Below, in pieces: positions 1 to 5,736 of a stretch of 6,732 bases of DNA (its first letter is position 1; the number at the start of each line of letters is the position of its first letter). The stretch comes from an uncultured Alphaproteobacteria bacterium (lineage in GTDB: Bacteria > Pseudomonadota > Alphaproteobacteria > Reyranellales > Reyranellaceae), in the NCBI GenBank assembly GCA_903929895.1, contig CAIYWM010000518.1:1-6732 (forward strand), given 5' to 3'. The position numbers and the translations under genes are program-made. The notes below the pieces were generated by a model. The model saw only the letters and a program-made list of their open reading frames with translations, had not been told where the DNA came from and searched no databases.

Positions 1-294
1 CAGCAGCAGCGCGATCCCGCGGTTCGTGGCCCGCTTCGCCAGCTCGTCGTTCAGCAGCGCGAGCTGGCAGGCCGAGCCGGCGAAGCCTTCCGGACCATGC
101 GTGCCCGAACTCACGATGAACAGCTTGCTCGCGTCGGCGGGCCCCAGAAGCGCCGTATCGGTGGCGATTTCCTCGCGCGCTGCGCCCTTCGACGGATGGG
201 TATGACTTTGGACGCTGGCGCCGGCTTTGGTCGAGGCGTCGAGGAAACGCTGGCGCGCTTCGTCGTAATCGGCGGAAAAGAACGAAGCGCTCAT
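1..294 (-). CDS. DUF2817 / M14-like metallohydrolase, N-terminal part (3' end beyond left edge)
   Basis: This is the first 98 codons of a minus-strand gene that is still open at base 1, so the C-terminal part is missing. The start is the ATG at 294-292. The translation begins MSASFFSADYDEARQRFLDA and has the layout of DUF2817 proteins: an amphipathic N-terminal helix, an 'ATDTALLGPADASK' strand region, then 'VSSGTHGPEGFAGSACQ' at about residues 61-77. In that segment H66 and E69 form the HxxE zinc-ligand pair known from M14 carboxypeptidase-like hydrolases; the third ligand and catalytic residue would lie outside the window. I see no signal peptide, so it is probably cytoplasmic. The start overlaps the stop of the preceding FAD oxidoreductase by ATGA, implying translational coupling and a shared pathway. 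The substrate of DUF2817 proteins is not established to my knowledge; peptidase, deacylase or amidohydrolase are all possible. Family assignment is fairly sure, function is not. Confidence 0.82.
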   Translation of the reverse strand, partial: MSASFFSADYDEARQRFLDASTKAGASVQSHTHPSKGAAREEIATDTALLGPADASKLFIVSSGTHGPEGFAGSACQLALLNDELAKRATNRGIALLL

Positions 295-1616
295 CTGACC
301 TTCTCGTCGATGTAATCCAGGGCGCGGAAGGCGCCGCCGATCACCGGCAGGAACCACGGCTTGCCGGAATAGAGCGGAATGGGCGGCAGCGCCGTTCCGG
401 CGAAGGGCACCTTGCCATGCAGGCGTCCGGCGATCGATTGGCCCATCGCGTTGCCGAGGAACGGCATCATCGACACGCCCGAGCCGTTGCAGCCCAGGAC
501 GAAGTGCAGCCCGTCGAGTTCGCCGGCATGCGGCAGCGCGTCGTAGGTGAAGGCGACGTTGCCTTGCCAGGTGTGGGTGACCTTGGTGTGGCTGAGCTGC
601 GGAAACCGCTCGACGAGCGCCTGGTGCAGAAGCTGGGCGCGCAGTTCGCCGGGGATCTCGGTGAAACGGGCGCGGCCACCGAAGATCACGCGCTTCCCGT
701 CGGGCGAGATCCGGTAGTAGTGCAGCACGCGCCGCGTCTCGGAGAAGGTGCGGCCCTTGGGGCAGAGTTCGCGGATCAGGTCGGCGGGCAACTCCTCGGT
801 CGCAATGATGTGGCTGGCGATCGGCACCAGCCGCTTCTGGAGCCTCGGCGTCACGCCGGACGTGTAGCCGTTGGTCGCGACGACGACGTGGCGCGCCCGG
901 ACCTCGCCCATGCTGGTGCTGACCCGCCAACCCTCGCCGTCGCGGGCCAGGCCGGTGGCGCGGCAATGGCCCGCCAGGGTCACCGAATTGCGGCGGCGCA
1001 CCGCCGCCAGCAGGCCGCCATAGAACAGGGCGGGATGCAGCTTGCCCGCCGTCTCGAAGACCATGCCGCCATGATAGAAGTCGCTGCCGATCTCCTCGCG
1101 CTGCTCCTCGCGGGTGATCAGCCGGCAGTCGGTGGCGCCGCCGTCGCGCAGCTTGGCGAAGCGCGTGCGCAGGCCTTCATAGTGCGACGCGGCGCAGGCA
1201 CCGAGGAAGCGGCCGCGCTGCTCGAGATGGCAGTCGATCCCTTCCTGCTCGACCAGGTCGATCAGGGCGCGATAGGCGTCGATCGCCCAGCCGACCACGT
1301 CGCGCACCAGTTCGGGCGAATAGTCGAGGGTGCGGCCGGTGAAGCTCTTGCCGATCGAGAGGCCAGCGCTCAAGGCGCCGCCGCTGCGCGTCGAGGCGCC
1401 CGCGCCGAACTCGTCGGCCTCCAGCACCACGCTCTGCACGCCGCCATCGGCCAGCGCGCGCGCCGTCGCGAGCCCGGCATAGCCGCCGCCCACGACCACG
1501 ACATCGGTGCGGTCGGGCAGCGACGGCGCGGTGATGGCTTGCGGCCGGAATGCCTCCCACCAGTAGGGTTCGTCCCTGAAGTCGCTGGAGAAGATCGACT
1601 GGTTAACCGCAGGCAT
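291..1616 (-). CDS. FAD-dependent oxidoreductase, DAO family (gamma-glutamylputrescine oxidase-like)
   Basis: This 441-residue flavoenzyme probably oxidises a primary or secondary amine or an amino acid to an imine in the cytoplasm, with release of ammonia or amine. The N-terminus has the 'PYWWEAF' motif common in PuuB/OrdL-type proteins (residues 17-23). A Rossmann dinucleotide-binding strand follows, VVVVGGGYAGLATA, with G43, G45 and G48 forming GxGxxG, and E66 at the end of the second strand is the usual ribose-binding acid. 'GASTRSGG' (73-80) matches the family's FAD-contact loop. The C-terminal FAD segment runs about 352-397 (GNVAFTYDALPHAG ... GCNGSGVSM). Length is normal for the family. 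I chose the ATG at 1616 over an in-frame TTG at 1634. The ATG gives the conventional N-terminus, has a weak GTGAGA ribosome site about 9 nt upstream, and leaves a reasonable leader after the predicted promoter. The gene is divergent from the LysR gene and coupled to the DUF2817 gene. The exact substrate is unknown; sarcosine- or glycine-oxidase-like activity is an alternative. Confidence 0.9.
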   Translation of the reverse strand: MPAVNQSIFSSDFRDEPYWWEAFRPQAITAPSLPDRTDVVVVGGGYAGLATARALADGGVQSVVLEADEFGAGASTRSGGALSAGLSIGKSFTGRTLDYSPELVRDVVGWAIDAYRALIDLVEQEGIDCHLEQRGRFLGACAASHYEGLRTRFAKLRDGGATDCRLITREEQREEIGSDFYHGGMVFETAGKLHPALFYGGLLAAVRRRNSVTLAGHCRATGLARDGEGWRVSTSMGEVRARHVVVATNGYTSGVTPRLQKRLVPIASHIIATEELPADLIRELCPKGRTFSETRRVLHYYRISPDGKRVIFGGRARFTEIPGELRAQLLHQALVERFPQLSHTKVTHTWQGNVAFTYDALPHAGELDGLHFVLGCNGSGVSMMPFLGNAMGQSIAGRLHGKVPFAGTALPPIPLYSGKPWFLPVIGGAFRALDYIDEKVR

Positions 1617-1651
1617 GAAAGATCTCACACGCAAAAACGTTGACAGGACGG

Positions 1652-1680
1652 AGTAAAGGCTTGAGCCGCGAGGCGGTCAA
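1652..1680 (-). promoter_or_regulatory. predicted sigma70-type promoter of the oxidoreductase-DUF2817 unit
   Basis: Read on the minus strand, TTGACC (1680-1675, five of six matches to the -35 consensus) is followed after exactly 17 bp by TTTACT (1657-1652, four of six matches to the -10 consensus). Transcription would begin near 1645, giving a leader of roughly 30 nt before the ATG at 1616. This supports that start over the upstream TTG at 1634. The -35 box is also the inner half of the TTGA-N12-TCAA dyad. Confidence 0.5.
1661..1680. promoter_or_regulatory. candidate LysR operator: TTGA-N12-TCAA dyad
   Basis: TTGA at 1661-1664 and TCAA at 1677-1680 are exact inverted repeats separated by 12 bp. 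The arms extend as TTGAgCCGC and GCGGTCAA, complementary apart from one extra G in the left arm. LysR-type regulators bind dyads with similar spacing in divergent regions, although the canonical T-N11-A box is odd-length and this one is even. Another TTGA begins at 1640, exactly 21 bp (two helical turns) from the one at 1661, as expected for a second subsite. The dyad covers the -35 box of the oxidoreductase promoter. Binding is inferred. Confidence 0.35.
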
Positions 1681-1714
1681 AGTCATTGTCCGACGAGGTT
1701 AAGTCGCCGAAGTT

Positions 1715-2611
1715 ATGATGATCACGTCGCGCCAGCTCGAAGCCTTTCGCGCCATCATGGCGCACGGCACGGTAACCGCCGCCGCCGAGCGGCTGGGCGT
1801 CTCGCAGCCCGCCGTGAGCAAGATCCTGGCGGGGCTGGAGCACGAGATCGGCTATCCGCTGTTCACCCGCATCAAGCGACGGCTGGCGCCCACCAGCGAG
1901 GCACGGCTTCTCGAGCAGGAGGTGGCCCGGCTCTATCACAGCCTGGAGCGCGTGACGGAAGTGGCGCGCGAGATCCGCGAGCGTCAGGTCGGTGACCTGC
2001 TGATCTATTCGACACCGGCGCTCGGGCGCAGCGTCCTGCCGGACGTCATGGCCACCTTCATGAAGCGCCACACCAAGGCGCATATCGTTTTCCAGGTCCG
2101 TAGCTCGACCTACATCAACCAGAAGATGATCGACCAGCAGATCGACCTCGGCTTCTCGATGATGCCGTTCGAGCATCCCGCGATGGTCACGGAGGAGCTG
2201 AGTCGCGCGGCGGCTGTCTGCGTGCTGCCGGGCGGCCATCGCCTGGCGCGGCGCAAGGTGATAAGGCCCGCTGACCTGCGCGGCGAACGCTTCCTGTCCT
2301 TCCCGCTCGACGGCCGCATGCGCCATTTGATCGACGCGGCCTTCGAGCAGGAGAGGATCGAGCGCCAGCTGCAGATCGACGTCTACTCTTCCGCCGATGC
2401 CTGCGCGCTCGCCGCACGCGGGCTCGGCGTGTCGATCGTCGATCCGTTCACCGCCCGAGACTATCTCGACGCCGGCATCGCGGTCGTGCCGTTCGAGCCG
2501 CGGATCCGCTATCTCTTCCGCGCCATGCGGCCACGCCATCGCAAGCCCTCGCGGCTGGCCGACGCGTTCCTCGACGCCGTGAAGGTCCATATGAAGGCCA
2601 AGGGATGGTAA
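1715..2611 (+). CDS. LysR-family transcriptional regulator (opine-regulator-like)
   Basis: This 298-residue DNA-binding regulator has normal LysR length. The N-terminal winged helix-turn-helix covers about residues 3-62. 'RQLEAFRAIM' (6-15) opens it, and the helix-turn-helix is at about 19-40, including 'TAAAERLGVSQPAVSK' (21-36). A linker helix follows to about 90, then the periplasmic-binding-protein-like effector domain (about 95-292), with 'GLGVSIVDPF' a typical C-terminal effector-domain motif. The 'RQ-EAFRA-M' start, 'QPA-S' recognition helix and 'G-G--I-DP' motif resemble octopine/nopaline-type regulators (OccR/NocR) from memory, which suggests an amino-acid-derived or amine effector. 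Two ATG codons are adjacent (1715 and 1718); either may be used, and no strong ribosome site precedes them (GAGG at 1695-1698 is far). It is divergent from the oxidoreductase, its most likely target, and convergent with the transporter operon. The effector is unknown. Confidence 0.93.
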   Translation: MMITSRQLEAFRAIMAHGTVTAAAERLGVSQPAVSKILAGLEHEIGYPLFTRIKRRLAPTSEARLLEQEVARLYHSLERVTEVAREIRERQVGDLLIYSTPALGRSVLPDVMATFMKRHTKAHIVFQVRSSTYINQKMIDQQIDLGFSMMPFEHPAMVTEELSRAAAVCVLPGGHRLARRKVIRPADLRGERFLSFPLDGRMRHLIDAAFEQERIERQLQIDVYSSADACALAARGLGVSIVDPFTARDYLDAGIAVVPFEPRIRYLFRAMRPRHRKPSRLADAFLDAVKVHMKAKGW

Positions 2612-2631
2612 GGCCGAGCGAAGCTCGGCCT
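2611..2631. terminator. hairpin between convergent genes, possible bidirectional terminator
   Basis: AGGCCGAGC (2611-2619), a GAA loop (2620-2622) and GCTCGGCCT (2623-2631) form a perfect 9-bp GC-rich stem. It begins on the last base of the LysR stop codon and ends 11 nt before the stop of the convergent PotC-type permease gene. The position suits a shared terminator. Neither side has a T-run, so it is not a textbook intrinsic terminator; it may instead block read-through or protect 3' ends. The hairpin is certain from sequence, its role is inferred. Confidence 0.5.
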
Positions 2632-2642
2632 CGCACCAAACA

Positions 2643-3443
2643 CTAAGCCGGGTCATGGGCCACGAAGAATTCGAGGCCGATCAGCCGCTCCAGCAGCATG
2701 ACCACCACCAGCGTCACCACGACGGTTGCGGTCGAGATCGCCGCCAGCACCGGCGAGGCATTCTCCTGGATGAACGCATAGATCTGGACCGGCAGGGTCG
2801 TGACCTGCGGACCGGTGAGGAACATCGTGATCGTCACCTCGTCGAACGAGATGATGAACGAGAAGAGCAGCGCGGTGACGAGGCCGGAACGGGCGAGCGG
2901 TAGGGCGATGCCGAGCGCGATGCGGCGTTCGTCGGCGCCCAGCAGCGACGCGGCCTCAACGATCTCTCCGTCGATCCGCTGCAGGGCGACGACGATCGGC
3001 CGCCAAGCGAAGGGCAGGGTGCAGACGATATGGGCGATCACGATGCCCGTCGCCGAGCCGAGATAGCCCGCCATCGCGAGCACGTTCACCAGGGCGACGC
3101 CCAGCGCGGCATGCGGGAAGAAGAGCGGCGACATGACGGCCAGCTCGAAGGCCGGCAGCCAGCGCGGCCGCAGCCGGTGGCAGGCATAGGCGCCGGCGAA
3201 GGCGATGGCGGTGACCAGCACGGACACCACGGCCGCGATCCCGAGGCTGGTGACGAAGGCTTCGAGCCAGCGCGGATCGGTGGCGGCCTCGACGTACCAG
3301 CGCAGGCTGAGCTCGCCCGGGGGGAACCGGAGATAGCCGGCGGCGGCGAACGAGGTGGCGCCGATCACCACGATGGGCAGGGGCAGGAACAGCAGCAGCG
3401 CGAACGACGCGGCGCGGCCCAGTCTCACGATCGGGGCGTTCAT
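2643..3443 (-). CDS. ABC transporter permease, PotC-type (spermidine/putrescine family)
   Basis: This 266-residue inner-membrane permease would pair with the neighbouring PotB-type protein to form the transport channel driven by the ATPase at the right of the window. The first membrane segment is at about residues 12-34, followed by 'LRFPPGELSLRWY' (38-50), a hallmark of PotC-like proteins. Further hydrophobic segments lie at about 64-87, 100-124, 130-154, 184-204 and 232-254. The cytoplasmic EAA loop that docks on the ATPase is at about 163-183 (EAASLLGADERR..., ending in ALPL). The start ATG at 3443 overlaps the stop of the preceding permease (ATGA), and no better upstream start fits, although the frame stays open further upstream without permease-like sequence. 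Length is normal. It is the last gene of the operon before the hairpin. The exact solute cannot be read from the permease. Confidence 0.93.
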   Translation of the reverse strand: MNAPIVRLGRAASFALLLFLPLPIVVIGATSFAAAGYLRFPPGELSLRWYVEAATDPRWLEAFVTSLGIAAVVSVLVTAIAFAGAYACHRLRPRWLPAFELAVMSPLFFPHAALGVALVNVLAMAGYLGSATGIVIAHIVCTLPFAWRPIVVALQRIDGEIVEAASLLGADERRIALGIALPLARSGLVTALLFSFIISFDEVTITMFLTGPQVTTLPVQIYAFIQENASPVLAAISTATVVVTLVVVMLLERLIGLEFFVAHDPA

Positions 3444-4279
3444 CGGTCGGCCTTGGGCACCAGGGCCGCCTCGACCGCGCGCAGGAGGGCGAGGCCCAGT
3501 CCGCTCAGCAGCAGCAGGCAGATCGCCCAGGCCGACGCCTTGCTCATGTTGAAGTTGTAGACGACCTCCTGATAGATCTGCGTGCCGGCCATCTTCTGGC
3601 GGATGCCGCCCAGCAGGATCGGCGTCACGATGGCGCCCATCGAGGTGAGGAAGGTGATGCCGAGGCCGGTGAAGACGCCGGGCAGCGAGAGCGGCAGCAC
3701 GACGCGACGCCAGGTCTCGAAGCCGCCGGCGCCCAGCGATTCGCTCGCTTCTTCCAGTCGGTTGTCGATCTGCAGCAGGACCGAGAGCGTGGCGATCACC
3801 GAGAACGGCATCAGCACGTGCGTGAGGCCGATCACCACGCCGAGATCGTTGAAGATCAGCGGCAGGGGCGACTGGATGACGCCCGCCCATTTGAGCGTCT
3901 CGTTGAGGAAGCCCTTGGGACCGAGGATCACCAGCCACCCGTAGGTGCGCACGACGAGGCTGACCAGCCACGGCACCAGCACGATCACCAGCAGCAGGTT
4001 GCGCCAGCGCGGCAGGCGCCACAGTAGCCACGCGATCGGATAGGCCAGCACGGCCGCGGCGACCGCCACGATGGCGGCGATCGACACGGTGCGCAGGAAG
4101 ACATCGTGATAGTCGGCGCGGTCGATGATCTGCCGGAAGTAGATCAGCGAGAAGCCGTCCTTGTTCCAGAAGGCGTGGAAGAGGAGCAGCACCACCGAGC
4201 CCAGGAAGAGCGCGAGCACCAGCAGGGCCGGCAGCAGCAGCCAGCCGAGGCTTCGCGGGGCGGAGGTGGCGCCGCGCAT
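3440..4279 (-). CDS. ABC transporter permease, PotB-type (spermidine/putrescine family)
   Basis: This 279-residue inner-membrane permease is the first of two that build the translocation channel. Hydrophobic segments lie at about residues 12-36, 63-87, 95-119, 146-168, 198-222 and 250-270. 'RTYGWLVIL' (111-119) is characteristic of PotB-like subunits. The EAA loop for ATPase contact is at about 177-197 (EASESLGAGGFETWRR, then VVLPL). I chose the ATG at 4279. The frame remains open to 4351, but those 24 extra residues are Arg/Pro-rich, lie inside the amidase gene and are not permease-like. With this start the gene begins one base after the amidase stop (TGA-G-ATG), so translation is probably coupled. 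Its 3' end overlaps the PotC-type gene by ATGA. The order ATPase, amidase, PotB, PotC is unusual only in the inserted amidase. Confidence 0.93.
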   Translation of the reverse strand: MRGATSAPRSLGWLLLPALLVLALFLGSVVLLLFHAFWNKDGFSLIYFRQIIDRADYHDVFLRTVSIAAIVAVAAAVLAYPIAWLLWRLPRWRNLLLVIVLVPWLVSLVVRTYGWLVILGPKGFLNETLKWAGVIQSPLPLIFNDLGVVIGLTHVLMPFSVIATLSVLLQIDNRLEEASESLGAGGFETWRRVVLPLSLPGVFTGLGITFLTSMGAIVTPILLGGIRQKMAGTQIYQEVVYNFNMSKASAWAICLLLLSGLGLALLRAVEAALVPKADR

Positions 4280-4280
4280 C

Positions 4281-5726
4281 TCAGGCGCCGGCCGCGAAGC
4301 CCGGCGGGAACTCGGCCGAGGCGCCGGTCTCCGCGTCGAACGCCTGGGCAAGCTTGATGAGGTGTCCCTCGGCGTACCACGGCGCCACGAAGTGGATGCC
4401 GATGGGCAGGCCGGCCTTGGAGCGGCCGAACGGGATCGAGATGGCGGGATGCCCGGTCATGTTGAACGGGATCGTGTAGGTGTACCAGGCGGATCGCAGG
4501 TCGCCGAGCGGCTTGCCGTCGACCACCAGCGGCTCGAACTGGTTCTGGGTTGCGGGCGGCGCCGGCGTGGCGACGGTCGGCGTGAGCAGCAGGTCGCAGT
4601 CGGCGAACAGGCGCTGTACGGACTTGAAGGCGATTGTGCGGTAGACCAGCGCACGGCGCAGCGCCACCACGTCGACGGCATTGCCTTCGTCCAGCGTCCG
4701 CGCGAACGACGGATCGAGCTCGCCACGGCGGTTCTTCAGGATGTCGGCGAAGCGCTCGATCTGGTTGGCGCGCAGGATGATGCGCGCCACGTCGAGCTTC
4801 CAGTCGATCTCGCGCCCGTCCATCTCCTTGATGTGGGCGCCCTGCTTGTCGAGGAAGGCGAGCGCGGCGTCGAGGCGGGCCTCGGTGTCGGGATCGAGAT
4901 AGCCGCCGGTCATGCGACGGATGACGGTGATGCGCCGGCCGGCGATCGGATGCTCGCCGGACCGGTCGGGCCAGGCAAAGGGCTCGCGGCCGATGGCGAG
5001 CGTCCAGGGATCGTCGCGATGGCCGCGCGACATCGAGGCAAGGCCGGCGCCGAGATCGCCCGGATGGCGTGCCATGACACCGAGATAGGTGAGCTGGCCG
5101 AACTGGTCGGGCGGCACCTCGTGCGGCACGCGGCCCAGCGTCGCCTTCAGTCCGTAGACGCCGCAGCAGGCGGCGGGAATGCGGCCCGAGCCCGCCCCGT
5201 CGGTCGACATCGCGATCGGGCCGAGGCCCAGGGCCACCGAAACCGCCGCGCCGCCGCTCGAACCGCCGCTCGTATGCTCGCGGTTCCACGGGTTGCGCGT
5301 GATGCCGTGCAGCGGGCTGTCGGTCAGGACCTTGTGGCCGAACTCCGGCGTCGTGGTCTTGGCGAACAGGACGGCATCGGCGGCACGCCACTGGGCGATG
5401 GCCTCGGCATCGATCGACGGGACGTTGTCCTTCATCGTGACGGAGGCGAAGGCGGTGCGCAGGCCCTTGGTGAGAATGAGATCCTTGGCCGAGACCGGCA
5501 CCGCGGCGAGGGCGCCAAAGGACCCGCCGGCCTTGCGCCGCGCGTCGAGCGCGTCGGCGGCGGCGCGGGCGCCGTCCGTATCGAGCGTCGCGATCGGGTT
5601 GAAGGGCTCGGCCTTGCGGGTGCGTTCGAGCAGGCCTTCGACGATGTCGCGCGCGGCGACCTTGCCGGAGGTGAAGGCTTCCACATGGTCTGCGACGGTG
5701 CGGCCGGCGAAATCCTGAGCGGGCAT
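4281..5726 (-). CDS. amidase-signature family hydrolase
   Basis: This 481-residue hydrolase would cleave a carboxamide or N-acyl bond in the cytoplasm through a Ser-cisSer-Lys triad. I assign K81 (in VPVSAKDL), cis-Ser S156 (in TSGGSSGG, 152-159) and nucleophile S180 (in STDGAGSGRIPA, 174-185). The K-S-S spacings of 75 and 24 residues equal those of the fatty-acid amide hydrolase triad (142/217/241). The rest follows the fold, including 'LLLTPTVATPAPP' near residue 385-400 and the C-terminal 'FNMTGHPAISIPFG' motif. Length is normal. Two positions near the nucleophile are unusual: A178 where the oxyanion-loop glycine is expected, and G181 where Ile, Leu, Val or Met usually follows the serine. 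No signal peptide is seen. The ATG at 5726 lies 10 nt after the ATPase stop with GAAAGAA just upstream as a weak ribosome site. Placement among transporter genes suggests it acts on the imported solute. It is not likely to be GatA, since no gatB or gatC is adjacent. Confidence 0.93.
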   Translation of the reverse strand: MPAQDFAGRTVADHVEAFTSGKVAARDIVEGLLERTRKAEPFNPIATLDTDGARAAADALDARRKAGGSFGALAAVPVSAKDLILTKGLRTAFASVTMKDNVPSIDAEAIAQWRAADAVLFAKTTTPEFGHKVLTDSPLHGITRNPWNREHTSGGSSGGAAVSVALGLGPIAMSTDGAGSGRIPAACCGVYGLKATLGRVPHEVPPDQFGQLTYLGVMARHPGDLGAGLASMSRGHRDDPWTLAIGREPFAWPDRSGEHPIAGRRITVIRRMTGGYLDPDTEARLDAALAFLDKQGAHIKEMDGREIDWKLDVARIILRANQIERFADILKNRRGELDPSFARTLDEGNAVDVVALRRALVYRTIAFKSVQRLFADCDLLLTPTVATPAPPATQNQFEPLVVDGKPLGDLRSAWYTYTIPFNMTGHPAISIPFGRSKAGLPIGIHFVAPWYAEGHLIKLAQAFDAETGASAEFPPGFAAGA

Positions 5727-5736
5727 GATCGTTCTT

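Larger units (their letters stand above)
1617..1714. promoter_or_regulatory. divergent intergenic regulatory region (oxidoreductase / LysR)
   Basis: These 98 bp separate the oxidoreductase start (minus) from the LysR start (plus), the classic arrangement in which a LysR-type protein binds between its own gene and its target. The region is richer in A and T than its surroundings. It holds a minus-strand promoter candidate (1652-1680), a TTGA-N12-TCAA dyad (1661-1680) and a further TTGA at 1640-1643. No clear plus-strand promoter for the LysR gene stands out. The best weak candidate is TTGAGC at 1661-1666 with CATTGT at 1684-1689, spaced by 17 bp. Assignment as a regulatory region rests on gene arrangement and motifs only. 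Confidence 0.65.

Noticed and set aside
1617..1634. TTG at 1634 as the oxidoreductase start
   Set aside because: It adds six residues not typical of the family and leaves only about 10 nt after the predicted transcription start. The ATG at 1616 fits better.
417..1643. A 408-codon plus-strand open frame opposite the FAD oxidoreductase
   Set aside because: Low-complexity Ala/Arg/Gly/His-rich translation, no domain, and full overlap with a well-supported flavoenzyme gene.
1640..1645. Perfect TTGACA as the -35 box of the LysR gene promoter
   Set aside because: No reasonable -10 element lies 16-18 bp downstream (the region reads TGAGCCG), so I treat it only as a possible regulator subsite.
1714..1719. 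TATGAT as a -10 box for the LysR gene
   Set aside because: It overlaps the LysR start codon, so transcription would begin inside the gene with no suitable downstream start.
1625..2656. A 343-codon minus-strand open frame opposite the LysR gene
   Set aside because: No recognisable domain, and it would cross both the divergent regulatory region and the convergent hairpin. The LysR frame has clear family motifs.
3444..4031. N-terminal extension of the PotC-type permease to 4031
   Set aside because: The frame is open but the added sequence is Arg/Pro-rich and lies inside the PotB-type gene. The ATG at 3443 gives the normal PotC length and an ATGA overlap.
4144..5391. A 415-codon minus-strand open frame in another phase of the amidase
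   Set aside because: Very Arg-rich frame-shifted shadow; the true amidase frame carries all family motifs without a break.
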